Below are positions 22,539 to 33,464 of a DNA stretch of 64,000 nucleotides, piece by piece. Position numbers and translations under genes: made by a program. The notes beneath the pieces were generated by a model. It was given only the letters and a program-made list of their open reading frames with translations, did no database searches and was not told where the DNA came from. Numbering within the stretch: position 1 is the first letter of the stretch; every line of letters begins with the position of its first letter. Source of the DNA: Hyaloperonospora brassicae. Taxonomy: Eukaryota > Oomycota > Peronosporomycetes > Peronosporales > Peronosporaceae. The stretch spans positions 124,001 through 188,000 of the forward strand of contig CANTFL010001416.1 in the NCBI GenBank assembly GCA_947650285.1, written 5' to 3'.

Positions 22539-23027
22539 TTATGCCGTTGCGGTGTGGAGCCCCGACTGCAGTGTCATTGTGTCCACATAACGATATTCCG
22601 AAGAGTGATAGATTCGTGTTTTACCCCCTGCTTCGTGCATGCTACGAAACCTCATGCGTCCTATTTTACCATCGACATGCTGTATCCGTATTGATGCTGC
22701 CATTGCGTTTACGTCGATTGAAGTACGGTAAATAGAGCAGAAAATAGAGCTCCTGGAATGTTGCTCCAAAAATTGACGTCGTGAATGGTCGAAAGAAAAC
22801 GACGTCCTTGTCGTCTCTGACAGATCCTGCTCAGAAAGCTCCATCTGGTCCGCATCTCTACCAGTCATCATCTGAAAGGTCACCGGTTTTGGGACATTGA
22901 AGCAAGGTGGAGGCTCACGCGCGGGCCTTTTTGATGCACTCATCGTAAGCAGCATGTTTGTTACGGCGTCCGAAACGGACACATCAGTTGCTGCACCTGT
23001 CCAGCAAACCGCTCGACGATTGCTCAT
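22539..23027 (-). CDS. Hypothetical protein, doubtful
   Basis: Open minus frame with an ATG at 23027, 162 residues, not recognised. The first 100 residues (MSNRRAVCWTGAATDVS.., TFQMMTGRDADQMELSEQ) have an ordinary soluble-protein composition and acidic/Ser patches. The last 60 are less convincing and may run into an intron or past a real end. No homologous family, targeting signal or membrane span is evident. It may equally be a chance ORF. Confidence 0.3.
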   Translation of the reverse strand: MSNRRAVCWTGAATDVSVSDAVTNMLLTMSASKRPAREPPPCFNVPKPVTFQMMTGRDADQMELSEQDLSETTRTSFSFDHSRRQFLEQHSRSSIFCSIYRTSIDVNAMAASIRIQHVDGKIGRMRFRSMHEAGGKTRIYHSSEYRYVDTMTLQSGLHTATA

Positions 23028-23411
23028 CCGTTCGTTCTCGAGCAAGTTGCCTAATCCACTTTTTCTCACCGATAGTCCGCAGACTCCTCATCTTAATTTG
23101 CTGATCTCTGCTCTGCTTTGATTGTGCCGCACTGCCCTCGGTATTCACGTACTTGGTATCGCTCGTCGTCTACAGTTGTTCACTAGCTGTAGAAAGCAGA
23201 GGACTGGTGTCATAGACCGACTCCGATCCGGTCACATCTTGTCGAGGCACTGCAAGGCGCTCACAAAGAGAGTGACACCCCCCCTGGCGGCTTCTCAGCT
23301 GCTGTGCGTGCGCTCGGTGCATGTGACAACCTTGCCGGATCAGTCTCCGGGCAGATCCCGACCGAACTCTTTCGGCGACGGACGCTCGTGGACTTCCGGC
23401 AGCCTCGTGCC

Positions 23412-24043
23412 CTATCTCAAGAGCACAGGATTTCCCAGCAATGCCACGGAGCGCACTCTCCACCGGGACGCCTTCGTGGCTCTTCGTTTGCTCTGTGCGA
23501 CATGGTGGTCCCCGGCCCGTCTCTGAAAGTTTCGTCCAAGTGGTCTGCCCAATCCATGATATCGCCATGAACGAGCCAGTCGAGCGGGACGCTCTTTCCC
23601 GCCGCGTGCGGAGCAAACAGCATCAGCTACGACGAGGGCACACATCTGTTTGTCGCGAAGAATCCAGTGCCCTGTCGCCTCGCCGTTGCCGACTTCTCGG
23701 CGCACGACCGGCACTCGAATTTTTGTACCGGCGCATGCGGCGATCAGTGAGTTGCGTAGCAGCGGCCGAAGCTGCTGGCAAAGATCAGAGACCGCTGACG
23801 TCACCATTGCGAAACGGCAGCTGCGTCTCCAGGACGGGCCGCCGTGCCGTGTCAAACGATCGTAGCAGGACCGGTAGTTGCACCATTCGACTCAGAGGGG
23901 CGCTGGCAGTCGCCGCAGACGGCATCTGGCAGCGCGAGTTCAACTCGATAGTCGAAGCTCACGAGACCACGAGGAGTGCGTCTCTTTGTGCCTTCGCGCA
24001 CGAGCCACTCGGACGTTGCGCAAAGTTCCGCTGCATTTTGCAT
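23412..24043 (-). pseudogene. Possible broken gene divergent to the kinase, unknown family
   Basis: Three minus frames in succession look protein-like: MQNAAELCATSEWLVREG to ALPDAVCGDC (from 24043), then AVSDLCQQLRPLLRNSL to GHWILRDKQMCALVVADAV (to about 23620), then GKSVPLDWLVHGDIMDW (from 23600). They sit in three frames with no obvious GT..AG introns between them, so I read this as a decayed gene or one with base-call errors. Nothing in it is diagnostic. A chance run of open frames in GC-rich DNA is the alternative. Confidence 0.25.
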
Positions 24044-24256
24044 CGCAAGATGGTGAGACGTAGTCGGCAGAAAGTAAGTGAGCGAACGAGTGCTCTGCAA
24101 TACAAAGGAAAAGCTCGAGAGAAAACGCGCGCTTTGTCATACGCTGCTACACGTCGTGCGTAATCGACTCTCTCGCCCGGTCGATTTCGTCGACGCGACA
24201 AGTTGACTGACTCGATGTGCGCAGACCTCAACAAATGCACCACCGCCAACAAATGC

Positions 24257-24288
<32 letters not shown>

Positions 24289-24784
24289 CAACAACAACCG
24301 ACCGACCGACCGACCGATCGACCGGCCGCTTGTCACGCCACTACTGCGAGGGGCGCTCCCTCCTCTTCTGCCCACGCGCTGGTCGCCACTTCCGCTCAGT
24401 ATGCCCTACTCGCTTCAAGTCACTCGCTCATACGTAACAAAGCTACGACGTTCGGCGAGAGACAGACACACGGACAGACCGCCCGATCGAGCGAGCGAGC
24501 GAGCGAGCGATCGAGCCGCCTCCACAGTTCGTTCCGTCATCACAACTCCATCCAAACACACAGACAGACACAGACAACACACAGACAACACACGGACAGA
24601 GAGAGAGAGAGACGCACAACTCGCTCACTCACTTACGTACACACTTACGTACACGCACACACACTCACTCACTCACTCACACACCCGTCCCCAGCCCTTC
24701 CGCTTCCTCTTCCCGCTCGTGCTGCTCCCCCTCTCTCTCTCTCTCTCTCTCTCTGGACACGCAGCTCCGCCGTCGCCCCCTTCG
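24257..24784 (+). repeat. Simple-repeat-rich leader of the kinase gene
   Basis: Successive microsatellites: CAA/CAC triplets at about 24258-24298, CCGA near 24299-24315, GAGC near 24488-24512, ACACAGA-type near 24555-24600, GAGA near 24598-24612, CACTCA near 24655-24682 and (CT)12 near 24731-24754. The frame stays open through them, but the composition is that of a 5' leader, so I place the kinase start at 24785. Confidence 0.7.
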
Positions 24785-27225
24785 ATGCCAGCGGTGGACG
24801 AGTCGCGCGCGCGTCGCCCCTCGATGGAGCCCCCCGCCACGTCCCGCGCGTCCGTCGACAGCGCCTCGTTCCAGTCCCACAACCGCAATCATAACAATAC
24901 CAATACCGCCGGTCACAACAACAACAACAACAACAGCAATACTACTACGACTACTACCGCCAGCAGCAACAGCAGCGGTCTCACCAACGCCCGCGCGTCG
25001 TATCAGGACCCGCAGACGCACAGCACGAAGCGCCAGAGCCACAGCAACAAGAAGAAGAGCGCGCGCATGCGCCACTCGCTCATGCACGTGCAGGCGGACG
25101 CGCTGGCGTTCAGTCGCTCGAGTGCGCCGCCCACGTCGGGATATTTGGTGCTGTCGCCGCCGGACCGGTCGAGTACCTACTCGAGTCTCCACACAACGAG
25201 TCGCGGCCCAAGTGGGGGGCAGCAGCAGCCGCCCGAGCCCACAGCTTCGCCGTCGAGCGACGAGATCCTCAAAGTAGAGATCCCCAGGTGGAAGTCGAAG
25301 CTCGCGACGGACCGAGCGGACCGCGTGCAGGTCCCGGCAGGTCCAGACAGTGCCGGGAACTCGCCGTTGGCCACGGGCGCTGCGCGGTCGGCGACGTGGG
25401 ACGGCAAAGACGGACGCGCCAGTCGTGGCGTCTCGACGGGAGCGCTCGTTGTATTGGCACGCGATCGAGACAGTGGCAGCAGTAAGAAGCGCTATACGGT
25501 GTTTCAAGTCTACGTGCACTTCCAGTCGGGGGCCGTGCGCATGTCGGAGAAGCGGTACAGTCACTTTCGCGAGCTGCACAAGACGCTGCGAAGAAAGTAC
25601 GCGGCCGTTGGGAAGCTCTACTTCCCACCCAAGAAGTTCTTTATGTCGCTCTCGCTGCGTGTGATTGAACAGCGTCGCGAGGCCATTGAGACGTACGTGA
25701 ATGCAGTGCTGGCGTTGCGTCCACGACCGGTTGAAGTCGTGCAGTTCCTGAGCATTGCCGTGGAAGACGACGACGAGGACGGAAACAGCACTGATGGCCC
25801 GACGCGTGGAGTGGATATGGTGACGGCACCAAAGCACTTGCAGTCGACGTCGACGGCTTTCGGAACGTCTTCCGGGCTCAGTGGAAGCAACAGCTTTGCC
25901 CTGGAGGATGCAGGGGGACACCTTGTGACGATGCAGGATTTCGAGATCCTGAAAATGCTAGGCAAAGGATCGTTTGGAAAAGTCTACATGGCTAGAGAGT
26001 GTGGAAAGGAGAACAAGATCTACGCGATGAAGGTCCTGCGAAAATCGGAACTGATCAAACGCAACCAGGTGGGGCACACGATGATGGAACGCCGCATCAT
26101 GAGCTCCATTGACCACCCTTTCATCGTTGGACTCAAGTATTCGTTCCAGACCGCCAGCAAACTCGTGATGATTTCTGACTACTGTTGTGGTGGCGAGATC
26201 TTCTTTCACCTGAAGAAGTTCCGCTCCTTTTCGGAAGCCATGGTGCGCTTTTACGCCGCAGAGCTAGTGGCCGCTATTGGCCACTTACACGAGCGTGATA
26301 TCATCTACCGAGACCTGAAACCGGAAAACATTCTCTTGGACGAAACGGGCCACGTGCGTCTGACCGACTTTGGTCTCTCGAAAACCGATTGCACCGATTT
26401 CACAGGAGCGAGGACATTTTGCGGCACCCCGGAGTACTTGGCACCCGAGATGCTCATCAGCCGCAAGAAAAAGACCGAGTACGGCAAAGCTATTGACTGG
26501 TGGAGTCTCGGCACGCTTATGTACGAGATGCTCACCGGCTGGCCGCCTTTCTTTGACCGCAACATCGAGCAGATGTGCTCCAAGATCATGAAGTCTCCGC
26601 TCAAGTTCCCAGCGCATTTCGGTCTGAGCTCAGAAGTCAAGAGTCTCATTTCTGCATTGTTGGATCGAGACCCGACGTACCGAATAGGCTCACGTCCTGG
26701 CGCTGGTGTCAAGGATATTAAGAATCACGTGTTCTTCGCCAGCATCGACTGGGCGTTACTGGAGAAACGCGGCATCAAACCGCCTTTCAAGCCGCGTGTT
26801 CGCAGCCCCACTGATATCCAAAACTTCGATCGTGAGTTTACAAAGGAGTTGCCTGACCATGGCTTTTTGCAGCAAGACAAGCGTCTGGCCATGTCGCCCA
26901 AGAACGAGTTCCAGGGCTTCTCCTACACTCGAACAGAAGACCCGGCTTCGTGGTCGCGTGAGTCAGGCAGCAGCAGACAGGAAAAGCGCATGTCCGGACG
27001 CTTGTCGGAGCCACGGACCAGTGAGGGGTACGTACAATGAGAGAAGACGCTATAGCTGCAGCGTTGGACGTCAGTCCGTTGCACTGAGTCAAATGCCTAA
27101 CGTTTGCTTCTGCTGTATCTTGCTCTAGAATTGAGCGCGAGTCCCAGTCAACGGCAGACCAGCAGTATCCTGAATTTGGCCACGTCGCCCGCGACAGCAC
27201 GGATTTCGACACCGGCTGTATCTAG
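24785..27225 (+). CDS. PX-domain AGC protein kinase (SGK3/CISK-like architecture)
   Basis: Ser/Thr kinase probably recruited to phosphoinositide-rich endosomal membranes by its PX domain. Two exons (24785-27027, 27129-27225; GTACGT donor, CTCTAG acceptor, phase 2) give 779 residues. Residues 1-220 are Ser/Asn/Thr-rich and low complexity. The PX domain is about 235-326 (RYTVFQVYVHF.., KRYSHFRELH, PPKKFF). The kinase domain is about 385-652: GKGSFGKVY, AMKVLRK lysine, IIYRDLKPEN, TDFGLSK, RTFCGTPEYLAPE with the activation-loop Thr. The C-tail has FDREFT and the hydrophobic motif NEFQGFSYTRT, so PDK1/TORC2-type activation is expected. The start is uncertain: the frame is open to 24215, and 24824 (MEPPATS) is another choice. 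The second exon changes the tail by 32 residues relative to reading through to the stop at 27038. Confidence 0.92.
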
Positions 27226-30200
27226 AGTGCGTGGACGGGGGTCAACTGCCCGTAGTCCACTTGCTCGCCATGTCTAGTACAAGAAGGAAGAAGCAGGTGG
27301 GCATTCGTTGCCATGCTCTCGTTATGACGTTTGGTTCTAATTGAGACTTGGTACAGGTTGAAGCCGATCCGAGTCGAGTTGTTACTGGGAGACGCAAAGT
27401 ACGTTGTAAGAAAATGAATGAACCTAAAGATTACGTGAGATTAGCGCACAGCAGCTGCTCTGTGTTGAACAAACAAAGAACTGGCGTTGGTGAGTGCAGC
27501 AAACACGTTGAGCTACTGCTGAGGCGGCTTCCTCCAGTCGTGTTTTCCTGCGCATAGGGAGCGAGGTATGCAGTACTGGAAGATGTACATCAGGCTGCAG
27601 CTTTGCCATCAGCATTGACATCGCAACGTACGATCTTGCGCGAAAATGGCGCTGCCGAGAACGCAGTCGTTTGCTCACGTACTTGAATGTGTTGGAAGCA
27701 GATGACCATAATGCCACCTACTAGCGGACACAGCACACGAGTCATATTGCAGAGCCGGCGGTATACATCGCACGTGCCATCACATTTGGAGAACGGCAAT
27801 GCCCCAGTTACGTTGCGACTTGTCCAAGTGCACGCGGTTGTAACATCTACTGAACTCGATCAGCTTATGTGCCTCTTCGCTACGCTTGACCAAGTGGCCG
27901 TGCATCCAATGCAGACACCCAATTGCGACCGCTTGGTGAGATGGGGTGGCAGGAAGCAGGACACTGCGCTATTCGCTGGCTACAGACATCTGCTGTGCAC
28001 CGACACACGTCCGTGATCCAAACAAGAAAGAGCGGTGGAGTAGTGTTGTTCGCACGAAGTCGGTCCTGTAGGGTGCGTTCGTGCTTTGCGCCGGTTCGAG
28101 CTCTTTCTGCTTTGGATCGAGCCGGCAAAACGTGGATAGTCACGCAGGAGTCAGGAGCTCGAACTGGATCGCCGTACTGCACGCGCTTGTCAGATTGGTG
28201 CCGGACGGTGTCAGCCATCCGGTTGCTCGGATCAGTTCTGCCGCTTCCAAATGCCTTCAACAAGGAGACTTAGCGTACGATCCATTCACGACCGAGTCGT
28301 CTGCCGTATGCAATGGCACAACGAGGACACGTCGATGTCTACTCGTTGCAGAGCAGGTGTCCTCTTTCTGACGGTCACTTTTGATGCGCTTCAGCCACTC
28401 ACACTCTATCGTGCGTTTATATGCGTACGCGTCGCTTTTTACGTGTCCTAATCGGCAGTCAATGGTCAAACGTGCTTGACGTCAAGCGGCTGCTCGAGCG
28501 AATCAGCGCTTGCTGCCTACTGAGTTAACAGCATGGCCTGCGTTGTCTGTGTATAATACACGATTAAACGAGCGGTACGACAAAAAACATGGGCTCATCG
28601 ACTCCTCGATAGTAATAGACGCTATCTATCTTGACATAGTCTATGCTTTCATGGTTGCGTTGCAAAAACAGCGCCAAGGAGTCGATAATTTCGCACTATT
28701 TTGTAGCGAATAATCTCATCGCGATTTTTGGGTCAGAATTATATCGTCGACTTCTGATCAAGGTGATCCAGCTCGAGACGTGGATAATCATCGAGCGGCT
28801 GAGATAGAGTTTCGTGTCGACACAGTAGTTACGACGCTAAAACGCAAGATGGTCATTGACATGACCTCGTGCATACACCGGTTTCGTCTCGTTGCACCAC
28901 GTACGATCAATAATGACTCCGTGCACTCATGTAACGGCATGGCATACCCGGACAAGGTTCAGAAGTCCGCTACGAGTCATCGATAGTTTTTTGATCGGGC
29001 ATCCATTTTCACAGCAAAGATAGGACAAAGACACATGTGAGTGATGACTGAGTTTATCTTCGAGCGGTCGACCATCTTCGACTTTCGTTGTGTCAAAAAG
29101 GTTGAGCTGCAGGTTATTTCGCACGTCCCACGATATCGATTCTCCATACTGGTGTAACCTCGCAGCTCGTTTGATGAAAGTCGCCATCGGTGCTGCTCAT
29201 CAACGAATTCAAGCTGCTTAAACACTGTATCAAGTCTCATCATAATCCAGCTCGCCATATGTGGAGCTGTTCCCCCTTGATCACGTACTCGCCAGGAATG
29301 CGCCTAGTTCGATTGCTACTTTCTCCTTTTCATATGTTCAAAGAACGACCGCGAGAGTAGGTCAGCGAAATTGTCGACAAGAAGCTACAAGTGTGGGTCT
29401 ATCAGTTTGGAAGTGTGAATGAGCGGTCATCGCCCGTTTGCAGTAAATCTTCGGCTAGACATGGGCCCACACGCTGGAAAAGAGCGACAAGTTTACTGGT
29501 ATTGTCGCTGTTCGGTTTTTGTAAAAAAGTCCCGATAGACTTCGCGAAGATACTATCTGAGCTCAAAGTGATGACGTGAGAGAGGTACAAACTCGACCAA
29601 AAATTGTTGTTAGATCCCGTTTGCGGAACTGGTAGCGAGTTGCAGATCAAAATCTGCCGAGACTGTTACTGCCTCTGTCTGAGATTGGACTGGAGAAAGC
29701 GACTTCCGGTCGCCTTTATTCACCGCTGTATCGTAAGGCTCATCGAGAAATGCTCCTGAAACTATATAAATGTGAATGACCACGCGTTGGTTGCTGTAAC
29801 AATCGGAATAGGAGTCACCCTAATCGACGGTGTAGCAAAGAGCGGAACAATTTGCACGAGAGTAAGGAGTTGGTAAACTCGCGGTTGCATACAGCAGAGT
29901 AATGGATGAGGTATCGACAACCGCAACACGAATAGCCGTATACATCTTATAGACGTATCTCATGACTACTAGCCGTGGTGTCATGGCCTCGCCATGGTTA
30001 GATCGACAATCTCACACTCGCCTGATGTCATCCTCACTATTAGGATAGACCTGATCGCAGAAGAGAGAAGAGTGTCAGAAGAAACGATAGGAGGGTGGAA
30101 GGCAGGATCAACAAGATTCCAACCAGCTTTGAAGACGACTACAGTTGGTATGTGACAATAATGACGTTGTCTCGACTTTCACAGCAAGCACCGCACGAAT

Positions 30201-32519
30201 TACTTACACTCACGCCAGCCGATGCCATGCACCGCGCACCGGCGGTCCAGTTTCTTCTACCCGATCCGAGTTTGCCTCAGTAGGCACGAGCGTTCATTGT
30301 TTCGTAACACATCGTCGAATGATCGCACAGGGTCGTCTGCAGGAGGCGGGTGACTTGCGGATCCTTACATCTGAGTAAGCATCAACCCGCAATCAGAAAA
30401 GCAGTATTGTATGCGCAAGTATTTCGCGATCGAAGTTACACTCTCGGGTCAGAGCCAGATATGCAAGAGGACTGTTCTCGGCTGTTGAAGTGCGATGGAA
30501 CGGCTGCAATGATCTGATCCACGTGAATTTAATATACACTCTGCCAGGGTGGCTACAGCCGCGAGACGCCGATGAACGCTGCGAACGCGTAACGAGCCGG
30601 AAAAACTAACGAAGCTAGTGCGATTTGATGCGTTGCCAATGTTCATGGCATAGCTAGCTGACTTTTCTGCAGTGAGCGTGTGCATGGTGACGGATCGAAA
30701 GCGATGAAATGAACAATCCTTCGTCAATGTGACTTGGGTCAACGGACACACGAAGGCGTCCACGTAATTGCTTCTCTTGTCTTGTAGCAGAAGTTGAGGA
30801 GAAGCGCCTGAGCGAAAATGTCACGTCCCATCCGTCGCCGATGCAAAGGTAGATGAGAACGAGATGAATCGCATTGTGAGAAATGTTGAGAGGTTGCAAA
30901 GATGCTGGATGCAAGTGGTTCGCATGTCTGACATCATGTGCCAAGTAAGTGCAAGCACTGACGCCTAAGGGACCATCATGTAGCCGGTACAAACCAAGCA
31001 GCGCCAATAGCTAGTAATGCGTGCGTGCGGACGATCGCTGTATCGGCATGCGCGTCCAGCTCATGCCGCCTATGCTTGGCAGTGCTATTGCGTGAGATTT
31101 GTAACGTCACTTGTACAAGCTCCTCGATGCAAATGTCGACATTTAGCGTCCTGTTGCCGACGTCATTCCTTTGTATGCCTTCGATTCCTTCATCCCAAAT
31201 ATCGCGTTAGTAGTGTTGAGCGTCATCAACCGAGCAAAAACGCGGCTACGGTGAATCGCATTCGAGTGATCGGCGTCGGACAATTTGGAATGGTGACGAA
31301 GCAACGGATGGGTGATCTGCCCGGCATGGACGGCGGATCAAAAAGGGCAAGCAGGTAGTGGACGATCGATGGGGTCAAATCGTATGGAAACGGTCAATCG
31401 GACACACGCAACTGGCTCATCCGAATGATGTCGAACGGACTGCGTGTTGATCGAGTCGATAATGGACGTGGTGTGAGTGCTGAACCATGACGACCGAGAC
31501 GACTTTACGGGCGACCAGGGTCGGGATCGCTAGGATCGGCCGGATTAGGAATGTATCTTGGATGCGTATGCCAAGAAGGGATGTGCTGTCGAAAAAGAGT
31601 AGTAGGACGCTACTACCAAAGAAGTGCGAACTCCTTGTATGCTCCGATGTGAAAGGGCAATAGATTCTTCTCTGTCATGTCGGCGCTGGTTTCCGTGTGG
31701 TGGAGTTGTGCATGTGGCACATACGAGGAGGTTCGTAAAGAAGCTGATGCGTGCTATTGTCGTGTATCGAGTCTAACGCGTCATGCAAAGTAGGCTTGGA
31801 CGATTGATGATGTACTAGAAGCACGCTAAGCTTGATTCGACATCGGGCTTTTTCGTGCAACCACTGAACCTGGTCTTTTGCAGAATGTTTCTTGTGCAGA
31901 CCTTACTAGCTAATTGTGGGATTGTAGGACCTGCTCGAAGCCGACAAAGCGGACTTCGGAATCGCTTGGTGTCAACAAACAAACCTGGTCTTGCACCGTA
32001 TCAAGAGGATCGTGCTAGCTGAGGCAGAAGGCGGAAACAAAAAGCTAGACTATAGGCTGAGACTTGGGCTGGACCAAGTCGGCCTCATCCGTGATGAGGC
32101 CATCTGAACATCAATCTTCTCAATGACAAGATCTATGGTGCATCTTACAGCCGCAGATCAATCATAGACGCGGCGGAAGGTGTCACCTGCATCGCATCTC
32201 GGATATAATCGATCCTGAGATCGGAAATCGTATTGGGTCACCAGCGCCTGCAGTGAAATTGGCAAAGCTCGCTAAGGGGCTCTCGCACACTGCTAATCAG
32301 AGCAGAGACTCTGGATGACTGCCGACAGTGTATCGGACACCTGAACAACAGCGAGTTCTCCATCTCAAGTGTCTCACTTCGGTACAGGTCTCTCTAGATG
32401 AAAGTGGCATCATTTCTGGAGGGTCGGTACACTCGCCCGTCTTCGGCTTTGACGCTGTTTGACAGACGACAGTTTTGAGATATGTTACGTACTACTAATG
32501 TCACATTTCTATCGTAAAC
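27226..32519. other. 5.3 kb without a supported gene
   Basis: Only short open frames, none with a domain or convincing composition. The part 29380-29760 reads in plus as short peptide-like pieces (VWVYQFGSVNERSSP, LLVLSLFGFCKKVPIDF) that could be a worn transposon, but I cannot name a family. No LTR, terminal repeat or tRNA-like fold was noticed. Confidence 0.4.
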
Positions 32520-33299
32520 ATGGCGCTCAGCCGAAACTTTCGGACGACGTACTACAAGACGCTCGGTGTACCTGTTGTGCAGCATATTGTCGACGTCGAG
32601 GCCTCTTTTGCAGCCATACTTAGTGAGAAAGCGATCAACGTGTCACAGCTACTCAAAGTGGCGGTAGAACTGGGCATTGCGCCGCAGTATCGCGCGAAGA
32701 GTTGGCTTCTACTGGCGGGGATACTGCCGCCCTATCCAGAGCTATGGAAGTTTGTGCTCACGGAACGACGTGCCATGTTCGAAGACGTTGTCGAAGCAGC
32801 ACAAGTACTTCACGTTAAAGACGTGACGGGGAGCGACGAAGGAAGAGGAGTGTACTATGCATTTACAGACCTTTTGGAAGCAACGGAAGATGGACACCAA
32901 GAGGAGACGCCGGCGTTGCCGAATCTGCAGAGATTGGTGCACTTACATCGCACGTATTGGCGGGAGTTTGCGACGTGTGGACCGTCGCTGTTGCGCGGGA
33001 TGGACGACGCAAAGTTCTTGCTTGCAGTAGCTCGAGTGGTGTGCGAAGTCTTGTCAGACGAAGCACAGCGATTTTGGGGCTTTACGCGGTTGTTGGAAAT
33101 CTTGAATGAGGGACTGGAGGCTGTGGATCCCGTGGTGAATCTCGACACGCTATACGATGCACAACTCGCTGACTTTGAAGCAGTGTTTCTTCGCACGCTG
33201 GACGTGCGGCGAAGGCGCCAGACTGCGGATGGGTCGACCTCTGGTCTGCATCTGCGTACGAGTGGACATGATGAAGAGCACAGTCGATGGAGGTGCTAA
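32520..33299 (+). CDS. TBC1D7-like protein, C-terminally short
   Basis: TBC1D7 is the third subunit of the TSC1-TSC2 complex, which restrains Rheb and TORC1. The start (MALSRNFRTTYYKTLGV) matches the family's RNFRxxYYxxxG opening. IAPQYRAKSWLLLAGILPPYPE corresponds to the conserved YRALVWKVLLGILPPH block, and DDAKFLLAVARVV and FWGFTRLLEILN to later helices. At 259 residues it lacks most of the C-terminal half of the TBC fold; the last 35 residues are basic, unlike the family. No room is left for a further exon: a 74-base duplication and the end of the convergent SCC2 gene follow within 20-130 bases. Either the gene is truncated here or the protein is divergent. Confidence 0.8.
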   Translation: MALSRNFRTTYYKTLGVPVVQHIVDVEASFAAILSEKAINVSQLLKVAVELGIAPQYRAKSWLLLAGILPPYPELWKFVLTERRAMFEDVVEAAQVLHVKDVTGSDEGRGVYYAFTDLLEATEDGHQEETPALPNLQRLVHLHRTYWREFATCGPSLLRGMDDAKFLLAVARVVCEVLSDEAQRFWGFTRLLEILNEGLEAVDPVVNLDTLYDAQLADFEAVFLRTLDVRRRRQTADGSTSGLHLRTSGHDEEHSRWRC

Positions 33300-33316
33300 C
33301 GCAAGGATGAACGCGC

Positions 33317-33464
33317 GCGTAAGAGTTAAATTAGTGACGGGTGGGACCAGTCAAGCAAAACGTCCGATGTCCTCATCCGCAGTGTCGCGAGCGTAAGAGT
33401 CAAATTGGTGACGGGTGGGACCAGTCAAGCAAACCCTTCGATGTACTCTTCCGCACTGTCGCTG
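33317..33464. repeat. Two 74-base tandem copies at the 3' end of the SCC2 gene
   Basis: Copies 33317-33390 and 33391-33464 share GCGTAAGAGT, GTGACGGGTGGGACCAGTC and AAGCAAA blocks at the same spacing, roughly 85% identical by eye. The second holds the last 12 codons and the stop of the SCC2 gene (minus). The first carries a mutated duplicate of those codons (ending ..GRFA plus stop) and lies in the gap to the TBC1D7-like gene. Confidence 0.85.

Noticed and set aside
24677..25921. 414-codon minus frame opposite the PX-kinase
   Set aside because: Arg-dominated and low complexity; mirrors the codon bias of the real gene on the plus strand.
27880..28263. 127-codon minus frame in the large gap
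   Set aside because: Composition like random sequence, overlapped by equal-length frames on the other strand.
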